Assembly: GCF_037392515.1 (NCBI RefSeq)
Contig: NC_090291.1
Location: forward strand, 36,293,001-36,357,000
From: Haliotis asinina
Lineage: Eukaryota; Mollusca; Gastropoda; Lepetellida; Haliotidae
Reading direction: 5' to 3'
Length of the DNA: 64,000 nucleotides
In this document: positions 12,921 to 23,700 of the stretch, piece by piece
How the letters are laid out: every line of letters begins with the position of its first letter
How positions within the stretch are numbered: position 1 is the first letter of the stretch
Notes under the pieces: generated by a model
Database searches by the model: none
What the model saw: the letters and a program-made list of their open reading frames with translations, nothing else
What the model was told of the DNA's origin: nothing
Translations under genes and position numbers: made by a program

Positions 12921-12965
12921 GTATGTAAGCATGTTGTAATAGCCATACAGGAGATAAAGATCATC

Positions 12966-13012
12966 TATCGGTCAATTTCCGGGTTGTATTGAGCATTTCA
13001 AGCATGGGAACT
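12966..13012 (+). repeat. Dispersed repeat, copy 1
   Basis: GGTCAATTTCCGGGTTGTAT and the following 25 bp resemble GGCCAATTTCCGGGTGTTAT at 28790-28836, suggesting the end of an uncharacterised mobile element. Confidence 0.45.
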
Positions 13013-13734
13013 CAATATAATGACTGAAATTGAGTTCAGTCATAACTGAACCGTAACATATTCCTGCTGCAGTTATCTGGCACCACGGAGTAACGTGTGT
13101 GCAACGTTTTCTTTGACAAATTCAGTTTGCCAAAGTCAATCCCAAACCATTACATTTTGTTTTGAGATATTGGTTGTAGTGTTAATTATATATTAACAAC
13201 TCTTGAGACAAAGCTTGTTAAATCTTGAAATGAAACTTGCCAATTTGATATCTTGGTAAATGATACACCGGTATGTGCACTGTGTGCATTTGTTTATGTA
13301 CTAGTAGTATGGGACACGTGTCACCAAATACTGTAATTTGTCACTTGTCATTTCGGAGATAAACCTGGTGTGTTTGAAAATCAGAGACATGCTTCCTAAT
13401 TGAGCTCCGTTTCAAATGAAATTTAGTCGCCATCAGTTCAATAAAGCTAGTCTCCGGCACTAAATTTATCTCCATTTTACGATGACCCATGTAAAATCGA
13501 ACTGCCTCGCTCTGCAGATTAATTACAGATGTCGCAGTATAACTGGAATATTGCTGGATACTAACACTAAACCAACATACTCAGTACCACATCATAATGT
13601 GTGTTAGAATTCAGTAAGATTCTAGGATACCTTGGCAGTGAAGGATGATCTGCCTGCATGGTATCCACCAGGGAAGGCAAAATTGTGTTGGGAATCTGAA
13701 ATTCACTTCTAATGCACATACTTGAATTGTATAA

Positions 13735-14570
13735 TGATGTTTAATAAGACATCGTCATCTGTTGGTTACCTAACCAAGTTGGTATTTCTAGCAACACCAT
13801 GGCCAATCGACTTGCTGCCGTGGCAGCAGTCAACAAATCTTGAACACCACTTCTAATACCATGCTCCGATTGCATAGCCGTCATTAGATGTCAGTGATCT
13901 AACGAAGAAGAGGGACTTGCAAGTAGGTATCGATAAATTACCTCCAGTTAAACCAGCCATTGGGTACACCTACTTGAGTTGTCAGTCCAGATTTGTGGAC
14001 GTCATTATGCCACGATGCCGTATTGACTCTTGTCGATCTACCCATGAATACCTGTTCAAAGGAGGAGATCCTCCGTTTTGCATCCCTTGAGATGAAAGAA
14101 TCACGATCAAGCATGTCCTGTGTTGACTGTGTCGTTGTTTTTCTATCACAAAGTATAATAATTTTTAAATTATATATTTTTTATTAAGTATTTCAATGTC
14201 AAACCATTGGAGAATCCTTTTAGTGTCAATTACCATTTAATCTTTTCATTTTTTTAAAAAGAATAGACTTGTTAGACAAACTTTTATTAAAACTGTGTTG
14301 AACTGACTCAGTTCGTCAGTAACCGAATTTTCCTCCCAAGAGGATATGTAAATCACAAACATACTACTATTTTATAAGAATATTAACATAAGAATATGCC
14401 TTTAAACTCAGCTTGGGTCCATGCAGCAACCAAATGTACTGTTACTCTTCATTGTCCTTAGCTTGGAGACCTGACTTCAGTTGTTGGCAGTCTGCGGCCT
14501 GACTTCACATTGTATTGTCATCTGTAGTTAAAATGTTTCACTGAGTTTTGGGGTTTTTTTTCAAAATTTA
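13735..14570 (+). mobile_element. LINE fragment, RNase H end and 3' UTR
   Basis: It matches the RNase H-C-terminal region of the LINEs at 20.7-26.2 kb and 30.6-42.0 kb: text corresponding to WLPSHVGIS...MAD, TYLSCQSRF, RCRI and KGGDPPFCIP. It is followed by 3' UTR similarity near 14410-14530 (GACTTCAGTTGTTGGC...). Stops interrupt it, and an AT-rich insert separates the two parts. Confidence 0.7.
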
Positions 14571-15320
14571 CTTTCAAGTACTATAAATTGGTTTAGTCAC
14601 GAGATGCCTCAAATACTGAAGTCACTAACTCCATCCAGATTGCAGAACTAAAATGATATAATGATCAGATTTGTTTTGGACACCCATACCAGTGCTTCAA
14701 AGAAGTATGGAACATTTAGCGCATACACGCATTTGGAAGATTGAGTAAAATTCAGATGTAATGAGCCAAATAATATAGTGACAGGGGTTCGCCTACGAGT
14801 TCCAAGTGTATAAGTATGTATTCACAGTTTGAAGATATATGAAGCCAAGTGATTCAGTGATTGGGGTTCCCTTTAAGAAACCTTTTCACACTCGACCGGA
14901 ATACAGATACTACGTCCTACGTTTTGCGGCAGTGTTATTCATAACACTTCAAGTCTATACATTGTACAGTGGGACATAGAATCTGGGGAAGTGGTGTCCT
15001 TGATCTACCCTAAGACCAGATTTTCAAGAAATAGGCTGCATATTCTGCAGGAAACTTACTCCAGAATTACCTGCCTTGGTGGACGTAGACTTTTCTAGTT
15101 TGTTAGGTATATAAGGGCTGTTAACACTTGCCTTGCATATCAAATACGCAAGTCACAAAACGAAAATACTGAGTGAGTGTCATTTATCATCGCTTTTAGC
15201 CCCACCTCCCCGTCACAAAAAGAACAGCATTTTGCCTTATTACTCTGCTCCTTTGTTTACTTTCCTGGACCTAATTTGGGAAGGGAGATAACTGTTACTG
15301 ACGGGTGACACTGTGTAAGT
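14571..15320. other. No supported gene
   Basis: Unique-looking sequence between a LINE fragment and a SINE. No exon recognised. Confidence 0.5.
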
Positions 15321-15324
15321 GTTA

Positions 15325-15485
15325 CCCTGAGTGAGTGAGTAAGTAAGTAAGGTTTTAAGCTGCTTTTAGGAATATTCCAGCGATAACATGGCAAACCGGA
15401 AATGGGCTTCACTTACCGCGCCCATCTGAAGATTAGAACCTGGGTTGACGTGTTGACAACAGGGCTACTCAACCGCCTAGTACTA
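15325..15485 (-). mobile_element. SINE, minus strand
   Basis: GAGTGAGTGAGTAAGTAAGT tail, TAGGAATATTCCAGCGATAA body, degraded B box and head (ACAGGGCTACTCAACCGCC). Confidence 0.6.
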
Positions 15486-15547
15486 TCATAATAGGGGGAT
15501 CCATAATCGTAAACCCCCCAAATCCCAGTTTTATGTTACGATCGGCA

Positions 15548-15972
15548 TACCGTTCCACGAACCGATCTCACCCAGTTTAATCGTAATGTTAGGATCCAAA
15601 GTCTAAGGTGCAATGGCTAACATTTGATCGCTAAAATCAATCAGAGAAATCAAAATGGCGGTTTTCATGATTCTATGTGAAGAAAGAACATCAGGTATAA
15701 ATTTCTGTTCTGGCTCCAGGTTCCTAAACCACAAACCACTTCCAATGTCTCCTAGACGATGCTAAGGGAGATAACTCGTGCCTCGCATTTTTCTATCTCT
15801 GACACGTAAAAGTCTCGATCTTAGCTGGGATCGGATCGTACGCTCAAGACCAACTACCCTCGCTGTAAAATCCGTTTGTGGAACGGGTGTAACTCTAGGT
15901 TTAGGCGATTGTAAAGTTGGCGTTGCTTGCTAAGCTTGATCTTAGATAAGATCGGTTTGTGTGCAACGGAAC
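15548..15972. mobile_element. Possible MITE of about 425 bp
   Basis: Left CCGTTCCACGAACCGATCT and the complement of the right end, CCGTTGCACACAAACCGATC, are similar. Further GATCGG motifs occur inside. No target-site duplication confirmed. Confidence 0.35.
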
Positions 15973-16572
15973 CTTTGAAAGAAAGTACCCACGATTAGCC
16001 GAGAAACTGAAGCGCGTCAGTCATTTTGGTCATTTTAGTATTCAGCAAACATGCTTGTTGCAAGAGGCGTGTTATACAGTTCAACATACGAACATACATT
16101 GTTGCCTGAAACGAAGTTTAAATGTATTTGAAATACTGAACCTTGATACAGACGTTCTGTGATTTCAGAGAAAAGCTATGGAACGTGCTGGCAGATAGCA
16201 CACGGGTTGTAAAGCGAAATCCCAAAGACTAGTTGAACACGATGTAAATCCATAGTCAACATTTCGTGATTTATTTGTCATTTTCGTTTCAGTGTAATCC
16301 TGGCTAGGACAGACGGCTAACGGTGAAGTGACTGATCTAACGGTCTGTGAACAGGATCTGCATGTCGAGACCGAACTGTCATCACCTCACCGATGCTGGT
16401 TTCACAGTTCCTGTTGGTTTCCCTCCATTATTGCAGTGCCTCTGGGACGTCATGAACAACACAGACTTATATTTTGACAGTAAAATTTGAAACATTTAAA
16501 AAGAAAAAGAAAACATTATGTCGGAACGGTCTACGTAATCAGATCAGAAGATCAAGAGTGTCAGCTTGGAGA

Positions 16573-16692
16573 TCAAGGTCTGATGTATTTCACTTCCTGT
16601 ATGGAGATGTCGTTATTGATGATCAGCCGATCTGGGTTTATGTCGGGGAAGTTATCCGGCTGCTCACAGGCAAAGTTCCCGTCGAGGCTCAC
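16573..16692 (-). CDS. Galectin-like terminal exon
   Basis: TTTCAG acceptor, 39 codons and TGA. It encodes VSLDGNFACEQPDNF and ends INNDISIQEVKYIRP, matching the last strands of galectins. Confidence 0.75.
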   Translation of the reverse strand: MSLDGNFACEQPDNFPDINPDRLIINNDISIQEVKYIRP

Positions 16693-19600
16693 CTGAAATG
16701 ACGACATATGCCTTTGCACACACTGTACTTGTTTAGTGGCTTTGATGCTTATGTAACGATACTGTGCAATACAAAAAACTAGTAGAAGTGCCAGAATATA
16801 AGTAATATAGAAGTCTAAATAAAATCAGAATTAGTTTTAAGCAACTGATGCTTGTCGTAAGAGGAGACCAACGTCATCGGATCGTTAGACTCGTTTACTT
16901 AGTTGATACATGTCATCGTATCCCAGTTACGAAGATCGTTGCTCTTGTCGTTTGCTAATATCACTAAACTGAAGAAAATGTCTTACATCTTCTAGGTGGA
17001 AGAGAAATTATCCGAATTACGTTTTTTCCTTTCTTGTAATGCGCATTCAACAGACACATATCCTAATGGATCACTGGATTGTCTGATCCTGACTCGATTA
17101 TTTACAGACCATGGCCTTATAGTCTGGAGACTTAAGTTAAATAACAAACAGACTTACAAGTATCTCGAAACAAAAAAATCATTGAATTTTCAATTTGAAT
17201 TGTAGTAAAGAAAGATAATATTACTTAGTGGGATATTTAACGCATCCTTTCGTCTCTGGACGCCATTGCACTTAAATAAGTTATGTAAGTTAGAGCCGAA
17301 TTATTTTAGAAAACTTGCATACAATTGCAAAAATCAAAACATCCGAAAGGGTGGGGTCAAGAAATGAGGTCGGGTCGTTTTAGGAAACAACTTTGGAATT
17401 AGTCGTTGATTATATAGATGGACTGTCCAATATCCTCTGGCGATTAGCGTGATGCGACTTTCTAATGTGAAATATCACATGACGTGGTCAGCGAACGCTT
17501 TAACCACTACCCTATCCTACTGTTCCGCAAGAGTTACTGAGGGTCAAGGTCAGGGCACTCGCGTGACCCGGATAATATGTCTTGAAAATGGTATCGGAAA
17601 CGTGAAGGAAACATTCCCCTACCTTGTATGTTTGGATGTCCCGCGCTATCTCGGCCCGAAATGCAGTTCCGACGGCAAAGGGGAAGGTTTGGACCTTCCT
17701 GCCGGACAGGTAGATGTTGTGCTGCTTGGAGGAGCTGTTGAACCGCACGTCCATATTCAATATCACCGAGTTGTCAGACAACAGCGCCATTTGAAATCTA
17801 AAGCAAGCAAGAAGACAATTTTGTACTTACAAAAAATTAACGTCGCATCTGCGTTTGTAGTAGTAGAGGTAGCAGTAGAAGAGGTAGTTGTAGTAGTAGC
17901 GGTTAATGTAGCAGTACAGTATACAGCAATGTTTATGAACAAACCTGAAAATGGCAACCCACTATATGTTACTGGCGTGCTGATTATATGCTCTTTTGTT
18001 ATGATTCTTGGAATGTTCCATGGTATTTAACTAATGCCTGATGCCCAATCCCTTAAAGCTTTAAACAGTCTTTTGAATGTTCTGATGAAATATCGCCTCG
18101 CCTCGCCTCGCCTCGCCTCGCCTCGCCACGCCACGCCACGCCACGCCACGCCAAAATGACGAGCCATATGAAAACTTGAATCGGGTACCTCCATGCGTCA
18201 AATCAACTTCCCTTTCGCGCTTACTACGAAGTCACCGCCAACAGTGGCCACCCAACCCAGATACATGTATATTATCCTGTATAGCTATCTTGGCGTGAAT
18301 GGTATATTCTCCGTCCAAACAATGTCTAAATGATAATTAAGCGGGTTAGTAAACATTTAAAGTCGAACAATATTTGAACGGTGATAGAAATCTGGCCTCG
18401 TCAAAGAACAGGAGAGCCGGAATCCGAATAGAAGTATCGTATGAGAGGCTGTAGTGTTTGCTTAGGCGATCCCAGTGGTAGTCATGAGTTGCAGTCATGC
18501 CATGCATGGGGTATGTACAGGAATGTGTGAGTGAATGAGTTATTAACGTCTTTTTAAAAATATTCCAGTTGTATATTAAGCTTTTGAAACACTTTAGCAC
18601 GTGTTCGCATCTGAAAAACCTAAAAACACAAAACGGCACTTCTCGATACGTTAGTACTTCCGGTGACAAACATCGTTTCATACCTTTTTGATAGGTTTCA
18701 TGGTTGTCAATTGACATTAAGGAACCCACAATCCTTGCAGGAATAACACATTTCCGATGTAACAATTCCCAGATTAATCAACCATTACGACGTTCAAGAG
18801 CTGTGGCAGCCAAGCATATTTATCTGGTCCCGGAAGTAAACTTGGCCCCACCTCGCATATCGAAAATTGACTCGCGCAAAGGAATCGGGGACCAGGTGTT
18901 CTGAAAGTGGTACCTCACGGGACTACAGGACATTGTCAACGATAAATGGTTTTATTCATACATAGGACGCAACTCCGCGTGACAAGCTGGGTTCAACGGC
19001 CAACAGGCATGTGTACAGTGATGACGTTAGTGTCAGGAAATCAACAGCAAAAATTATGCCATGTTTGAAGAGGGTGTCTCAAAAAATACATTGCTAAAGT
19101 AGTAAGATCATTTCATGTGACTGACCGTGTGCTAGAAGTGGGCGTGGCGATGATCTCAACCCGGGACCCCACGGTCATCTCACAAGGGAGAGCCGCCTCG
19201 AAGTTAACAGACTGCAAGTTAAAGGACTAAACACATTAGTGACGTATCAGAAACATGTATAAAAACAACCTCTGTACTAACTCATTTAAAGTCCTTGAAA
19301 GGTGTGAAATTAATGGAAACTTACTAAGAATTGTTCGGCTCCTCTATATCGTTTCGAGCAAAGAAAGGTATGTGTCTAACAAAAACCAATCGCCTCCCCT
19401 GAATATCCACTTATGTTTCAATTAAGGAGCCGTGTATGGCCACACCACTAAACCTATGATGGTCTTCATCGGAATGTGAAGTAATGTTTACCTAAGGGAG
19501 ACAAATCTGCGTTTGAAACCAATGAGCAGTGTATCGCTACGCCACTGAACTGCTGATAGTCTGCATCTGAATATCAAATAATGTTGTCCTAAGGGAGACA

Positions 19601-19851
19601 AGTCTGCGCATCAAACTATTGAGTCCTGTATAAATCGCGCAGCACCAAACACAACTAACCGGGTTTATCCACAAAGCCCGGTTACACTGGCCGTTTAGTC
19701 CATTCCACTCGCCCGTGCTGGAGCAGCGGTACTTGGCGCTCCTTCCACAGAACAGGAAGCCAGGCCTACAGCTATACGTGGCCCTTGCTCCGACAAACTG
19801 TCCTTCAGAAGTCACATCAGCGTTAGGCAAGGAAGGGGGGTTGTTGCATAC
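16573..19851 (-). CDS. Sushi (CCP) plus galectin-like protein, four exons, 5' end not found
   Basis: Minus-strand exons in order: 19660-19851 (sushi), 18842-18900, 17623-17797, 16573-16692 with a TGA stop. Phases fit throughout: 0-0, 0-2, 2-0, 0-stop. The 64-residue sushi exon has the four canonical cysteines, an extra Cys pair candidate (FLFCG) and the W before the last Cys. The next three exons give about 117 residues with galectin hallmarks: FQMALL strand, NMDVRFN, TFPF-x-x-GTAFRAEI, an N-F-A-C strand, INNDISIQEVKYI at the end. The usual galectin sugar contacts (H-x-NPR and WGxExR) are not conserved, so binding may differ. Joined to a sushi domain it is probably a secreted lectin-like recognition protein (inference). 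The second exon rests on a weak donor (GTTTAC). Confidence 0.66.
16845..17140 (+). mobile_element. SINE fragments
   Basis: TGATGCTTGTCGTAAGAGGA and TGTCATCGTATCCCAGTTAC at 16.85-16.95 kb, then GATCACTGGATTGTCTGATC at 17.07 kb. A degraded copy, possibly interrupted. Confidence 0.5.
17450..17530 (-). mobile_element. Degraded SINE head
   Basis: GAACGCTTTAACCACTACCC is the complement of the tRNA-like A-box region. The remainder is eroded. Confidence 0.35.
17623..17797 (-). CDS. Galectin-like core exon
   Basis: TTTAG acceptor and GTAGGG donor, 175 nt. It encodes FQMALLSDNSVILNMDVRFN, then TFPFAVGTAFRAEIARD. This is the diagnostic middle of a galectin fold. Confidence 0.75.
18092..18152. repeat. 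(GCCTC)n(GCCAC)n microsatellite
   Basis: Two adjoining pentanucleotide runs of about 30 bp each, in an intron of the sushi-galectin gene. Confidence 0.95.
18842..18900 (-). CDS. Candidate galectin N-terminal strand exon
   Basis: TTTCAG acceptor, 59 nt, phase 0-2, encoding WSPIPLRESIFDMRGGA and completing a Lys with the next exon. It supplies the strand expected before FQMALL. The donor GTTTAC is weak, so the exact boundary is tentative. Confidence 0.45.
19660..19851 (-). CDS. Sushi/CCP exon
   Basis: TTACAG acceptor and GTTAGT donor, 192 nt, phase 0-0. Cysteines occur at VC, YSC, YRC and GQC, with GEWNGLNGQC forming the typical C-terminal sushi motif. Confidence 0.8.
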
Positions 19852-20084
19852 CTGTAACTCTGTAATAAAGGAAAATATGGGTAAACCCGTGGGTTCCTGC
19901 ACGTATACACATCCCGATAAAAGAATTTCAGAATTCAGAGTTTGTGTTTTTGTTTTTAACGTCAGAGTAATATGTTATTATAGTAAGGTGACGAGTTAAT
20001 CGAATGATGACGGCACAAACCAGTGAGTGACGTAGTAATGAACCGAGAATCATGCCAAATACCGTTGTCGTAAAATGCAACAGA

Positions 20085-20225
20085 TGGAATCAGGTGGGCA
20101 GACTTGCTGACCTGGCTGATGTATATCATCGTAAATAGATGCTCATGCTGTTGATCACTGGATTGTCTGGTCCATACTCGATTATTTACAAAACGTCGTC
20201 ATATTGTACTATATTCAGCTCACAA
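20085..20225 (+). mobile_element. SINE fragment
   Basis: GGCAGACTTGCTGACCTGGC, then GATCACTGGATTGTCTGGTC and CTCGATTATTTACAAAACG, the same family as 43.3 kb. Confidence 0.6.
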
Positions 20226-20722
20226 ACAATAAGTGATCGGTAATCCGGAGTGTATTTATTTTGTCAGTGCAACTCATGTAGGATTCCAGAGGCCACTGGA
20301 CATAAAAATGAGGCTAACTGATGAATAATCGAGCGGAAGTTCATTAAACACTTGTGATCACATCTGGACTAGGCAAACGGAAATTGTGAACGATTAAACT
20401 ATCATCTCATGCAACTCACTGCGATGGTACTAACACCCTGCTATCGGAAGGCAAAGCTTGAATGTTAAGGGAGAACAACTAGAATATACAGCATCAACGC
20501 CGGACAATAAACAACCTCGATTATCCAACAAAACAGACATCACTAACTGTGATCACTAGCGGTGACATAAGTTTGAATGAATGACTCAGATCAGTGACGA
20601 CACCGGGTGTTCGAGAAAGGAGTAAGTATGGCATGCTCTACAGCCGGCACTGAGGACCTATACAAAGACGTAGTCTTTGAGTATCTATAAGAGTAAAGGA
20701 AACCAAGATTTCTTTCAAACTT

Positions 20723-23700
20723 AGCACTCGTGAACGGCCACCTCCTCGTGGTGGGTGCTGGGTAACGCTAAGAGCCGTTCACCTCCGTTGTGGACCCGGG
20801 GGCATATTTGGTCCACCAACCCGATTGCCGTGGGTTGCGGTCCTGTGTCGGCGGAGAAAGGGATCCTGGTGGTTGAGGGCAATAGGGGACTGTAACCGTG
20901 TCCCTGTTACTCAATGCACCACTTTGGCCCTGACTTCACCCAGACGGGAGGTTGAATGGGCCCGGTAGATAGATAGATAGATTTTTTATGTTTTGCCCAG
21001 AGTCGTATGCCCAGATGGCGGTGACTCATGGGCCAATCTGGTGGAATGATTAAACTTTCATTTTTCTGCTGGAGTATATCATCCGGGTATCCTTGGTGCT
21101 GCAAGCTGGAGGTCCGCTTTTTAGCATTGTCCTTGTGGTATTCCGTGGTGGGTGGGGAGCTCGGATGATGAACCATATTACACTAACCATGACTTACGAA
21201 ATTCCAACCAAAAAAACAAAACGTCCACTTGAAAATGATCCTGTTGATACTGACCACAGACCGTCTGCATCGATTGAGTATTAGCCGCGTTTCGTTGTGA
21301 TTGAGACTCCTGAAAAGACACCGTTAAAGCTGAACCCCTTTGCTGTATCCAAGGGTATTCAAGGTATCGCTGGGGATGTTAAAAACATTAGACGCTTACG
21401 TTCGGGTGCGCTGCAAGTTGAATGCGGGAAAAATCAACAAGCAATCAACCTGATGAACATTATAAATCTTTCGTGGGCATTCCGGTCACGGTCTGTGCTC
21501 ACAAAACCTTGAATACAAGAAAAGGTATCGTGAGAGATCGTGATCGATTGTTCGAAATGTCGGACCTTGATATAGCATCAGAAATGAAGGATCAAGATGT
21601 TCTTTATATGAAGCGCTTTTCAACTCGGAAAAACAACGAAACCATCAAAACGAATACGTACAAATGCACCCAAATCAGTGAAGGCAGGCTACTGTAACAT
21701 TCAAGTTGACACCTACATCCCCAACCCGCTCATGTGTTTTAAATGCCGGAAATATGGACACGGGGTAACTACTTGCACATTGTTGTGTGTGCTGACTGTG
21801 GTGAGAAAACACACACTACAGAAGATTGTACTAGTGATTTTAAAAAATGCATCAACTGCTCAGGCGACCATTCCTCATTTATTTTCTAAACAGTGTCCTT
21901 TTTGGAAAGAACAAATGGCGATAAACAAAATCAAATTTACTCAAAATATCTCTTTTTCTGAGGCAAAAAATGTTATAGAGATCTGATCTTCCAGAAAGTT
22001 ATGCTACAGTAGCAAAACCATCATCTGAGTCTAACTCTAAAATAACAAAATCATCCACTGGCTGCCAAACTACTTTGACTTGGGTCAAGTCCCCACAGCT
22101 GTTGTACCCAGCTATATCATCTGAGACTGAAGAATCACTTCCTAGTACATCATAGTCTTCTTCTTACCACAAATCATCATCTCAGTCAAACTCAACATCT
22201 CAATCGACAGCTGATAGTCAACAAACTGTTAAAAGTAAACCTAAGCCAAAGTCTGATGGTTCAAAGCAACAAAGTGGCAGAGCCCCTAAAGGGTCGCAAA
22301 ATAGAATTCAGATGTTCAATAAATATGGGTCTCTTGAAGACATGGACGTATCTGAAAACGTCCATTCTAGGGCACATAGCTTGTCGCCCTGCGAAAGAGT
22401 GCGGGGTAGATCCCCAATAAATCCCTCAAAAAGATAGTTTATTCCAATAATATTGTACAGTGGAACTGTAGAGGATTGAGGACTAATTTACATGAATTAC
22501 GGCTATTAATCCAAGATTTTACACCTTCAGCGATCTGTCTTCAAGAGACATATTTAAGAGACATATTTAAAACAGAAAACAGACAGATACATTTGACCTT
22601 CGTCATTTTAATGCATACCATTGTTTTTTTACCTCTGGGCGATAGGGTCACTGGAGGATCATCCATTCTAGACTGACAAAACGTTATCCATAGCCCTGTT
22701 TCATTTACTACTAATATTCAGGCTGTTGCAGTGAGAATTCACATGTAGCGTTTACACAATGCTCTCTCTATATCGCTCCGTCTTCGACGTTTCACGAAAC
22801 TGATCTCCAAGCTCTGTATGACCAACTCCCACAGCCCTGTATTATAATGGGAGATTTCAATAGGCACAGCCCACTCTGGGGTAGTGTAACTACAAACACT
22901 AAAGGTAAATCGCAGGAGGTCTTTTGTTCTGACAAAGATTTATGTATTTATAATGATGGTTCCAACACAAATTTACACCCTCTGTACAGGGACCTATTCT
23001 GCTCCCGACGTGTCACTCACAAATTCAGAACTACTCAATGAATTTGAATGGTCAGTCCACGATGACGTAAGTGGAAGTGACCATTTTCCTACTATACTAA
23101 AATCTGTAACTCCATCTGATCTTCGTACATCATCAAGACGGAATTTTTAAAAGGCCAACTGGGTTTATATGAAACTTAAACCTGAACGGTTTATTGACGT
23201 TCCGGATGCAATTAAATGTTTTTCGGATGAACTGAATTCCATAGCTGATGAGTGTATACCAAATTCCTCTGCAGTTCCACATACTGGTATTCGAAAACCA
23301 TGGTTCAACAATGACTGTAAACAAGCTAGGAAGGCAAGGGAAAAAAAGCAGAACACTATTTCCGTCGCCATCCTATGGTGCATAATTTAAATAAGTTTAA
23401 AATATTTAAAATGCTAAATCACGGTGTATCTTGAAACAGAACAAATGCCAATCTTGGCAAAATTATGTATCCAAAATATATTCTCGGACACCCATGTCGA
23501 AGATATGGAACATGGCCCAGAAAATTAAAGGTAATGGTACTAATCTAGTGTCCGTCATCTGAAACATGGAGATCAATTGCCTACTGATAAATCAGATATT
23601 GTAAATAAACTGGCTGAAACTCTCGCTAAACATTCTTCCTCCTCTAATGGTGTGCCTAAATTCCAACAATATCAAACACAACAAGAAAAGAAAACTATTA

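Noticed and set aside
17449-18030. 193-codon plus-strand frame with a valine-rich end
   Set aside because: Antisense to the galectin exon and a degraded SINE, with the end from a GTAGTA-rich repeat.
18346-18765. 139-codon minus-strand frame as an extra galectin exon
   Set aside because: No galectin motif, and splice phases would not fit neighbouring exons.
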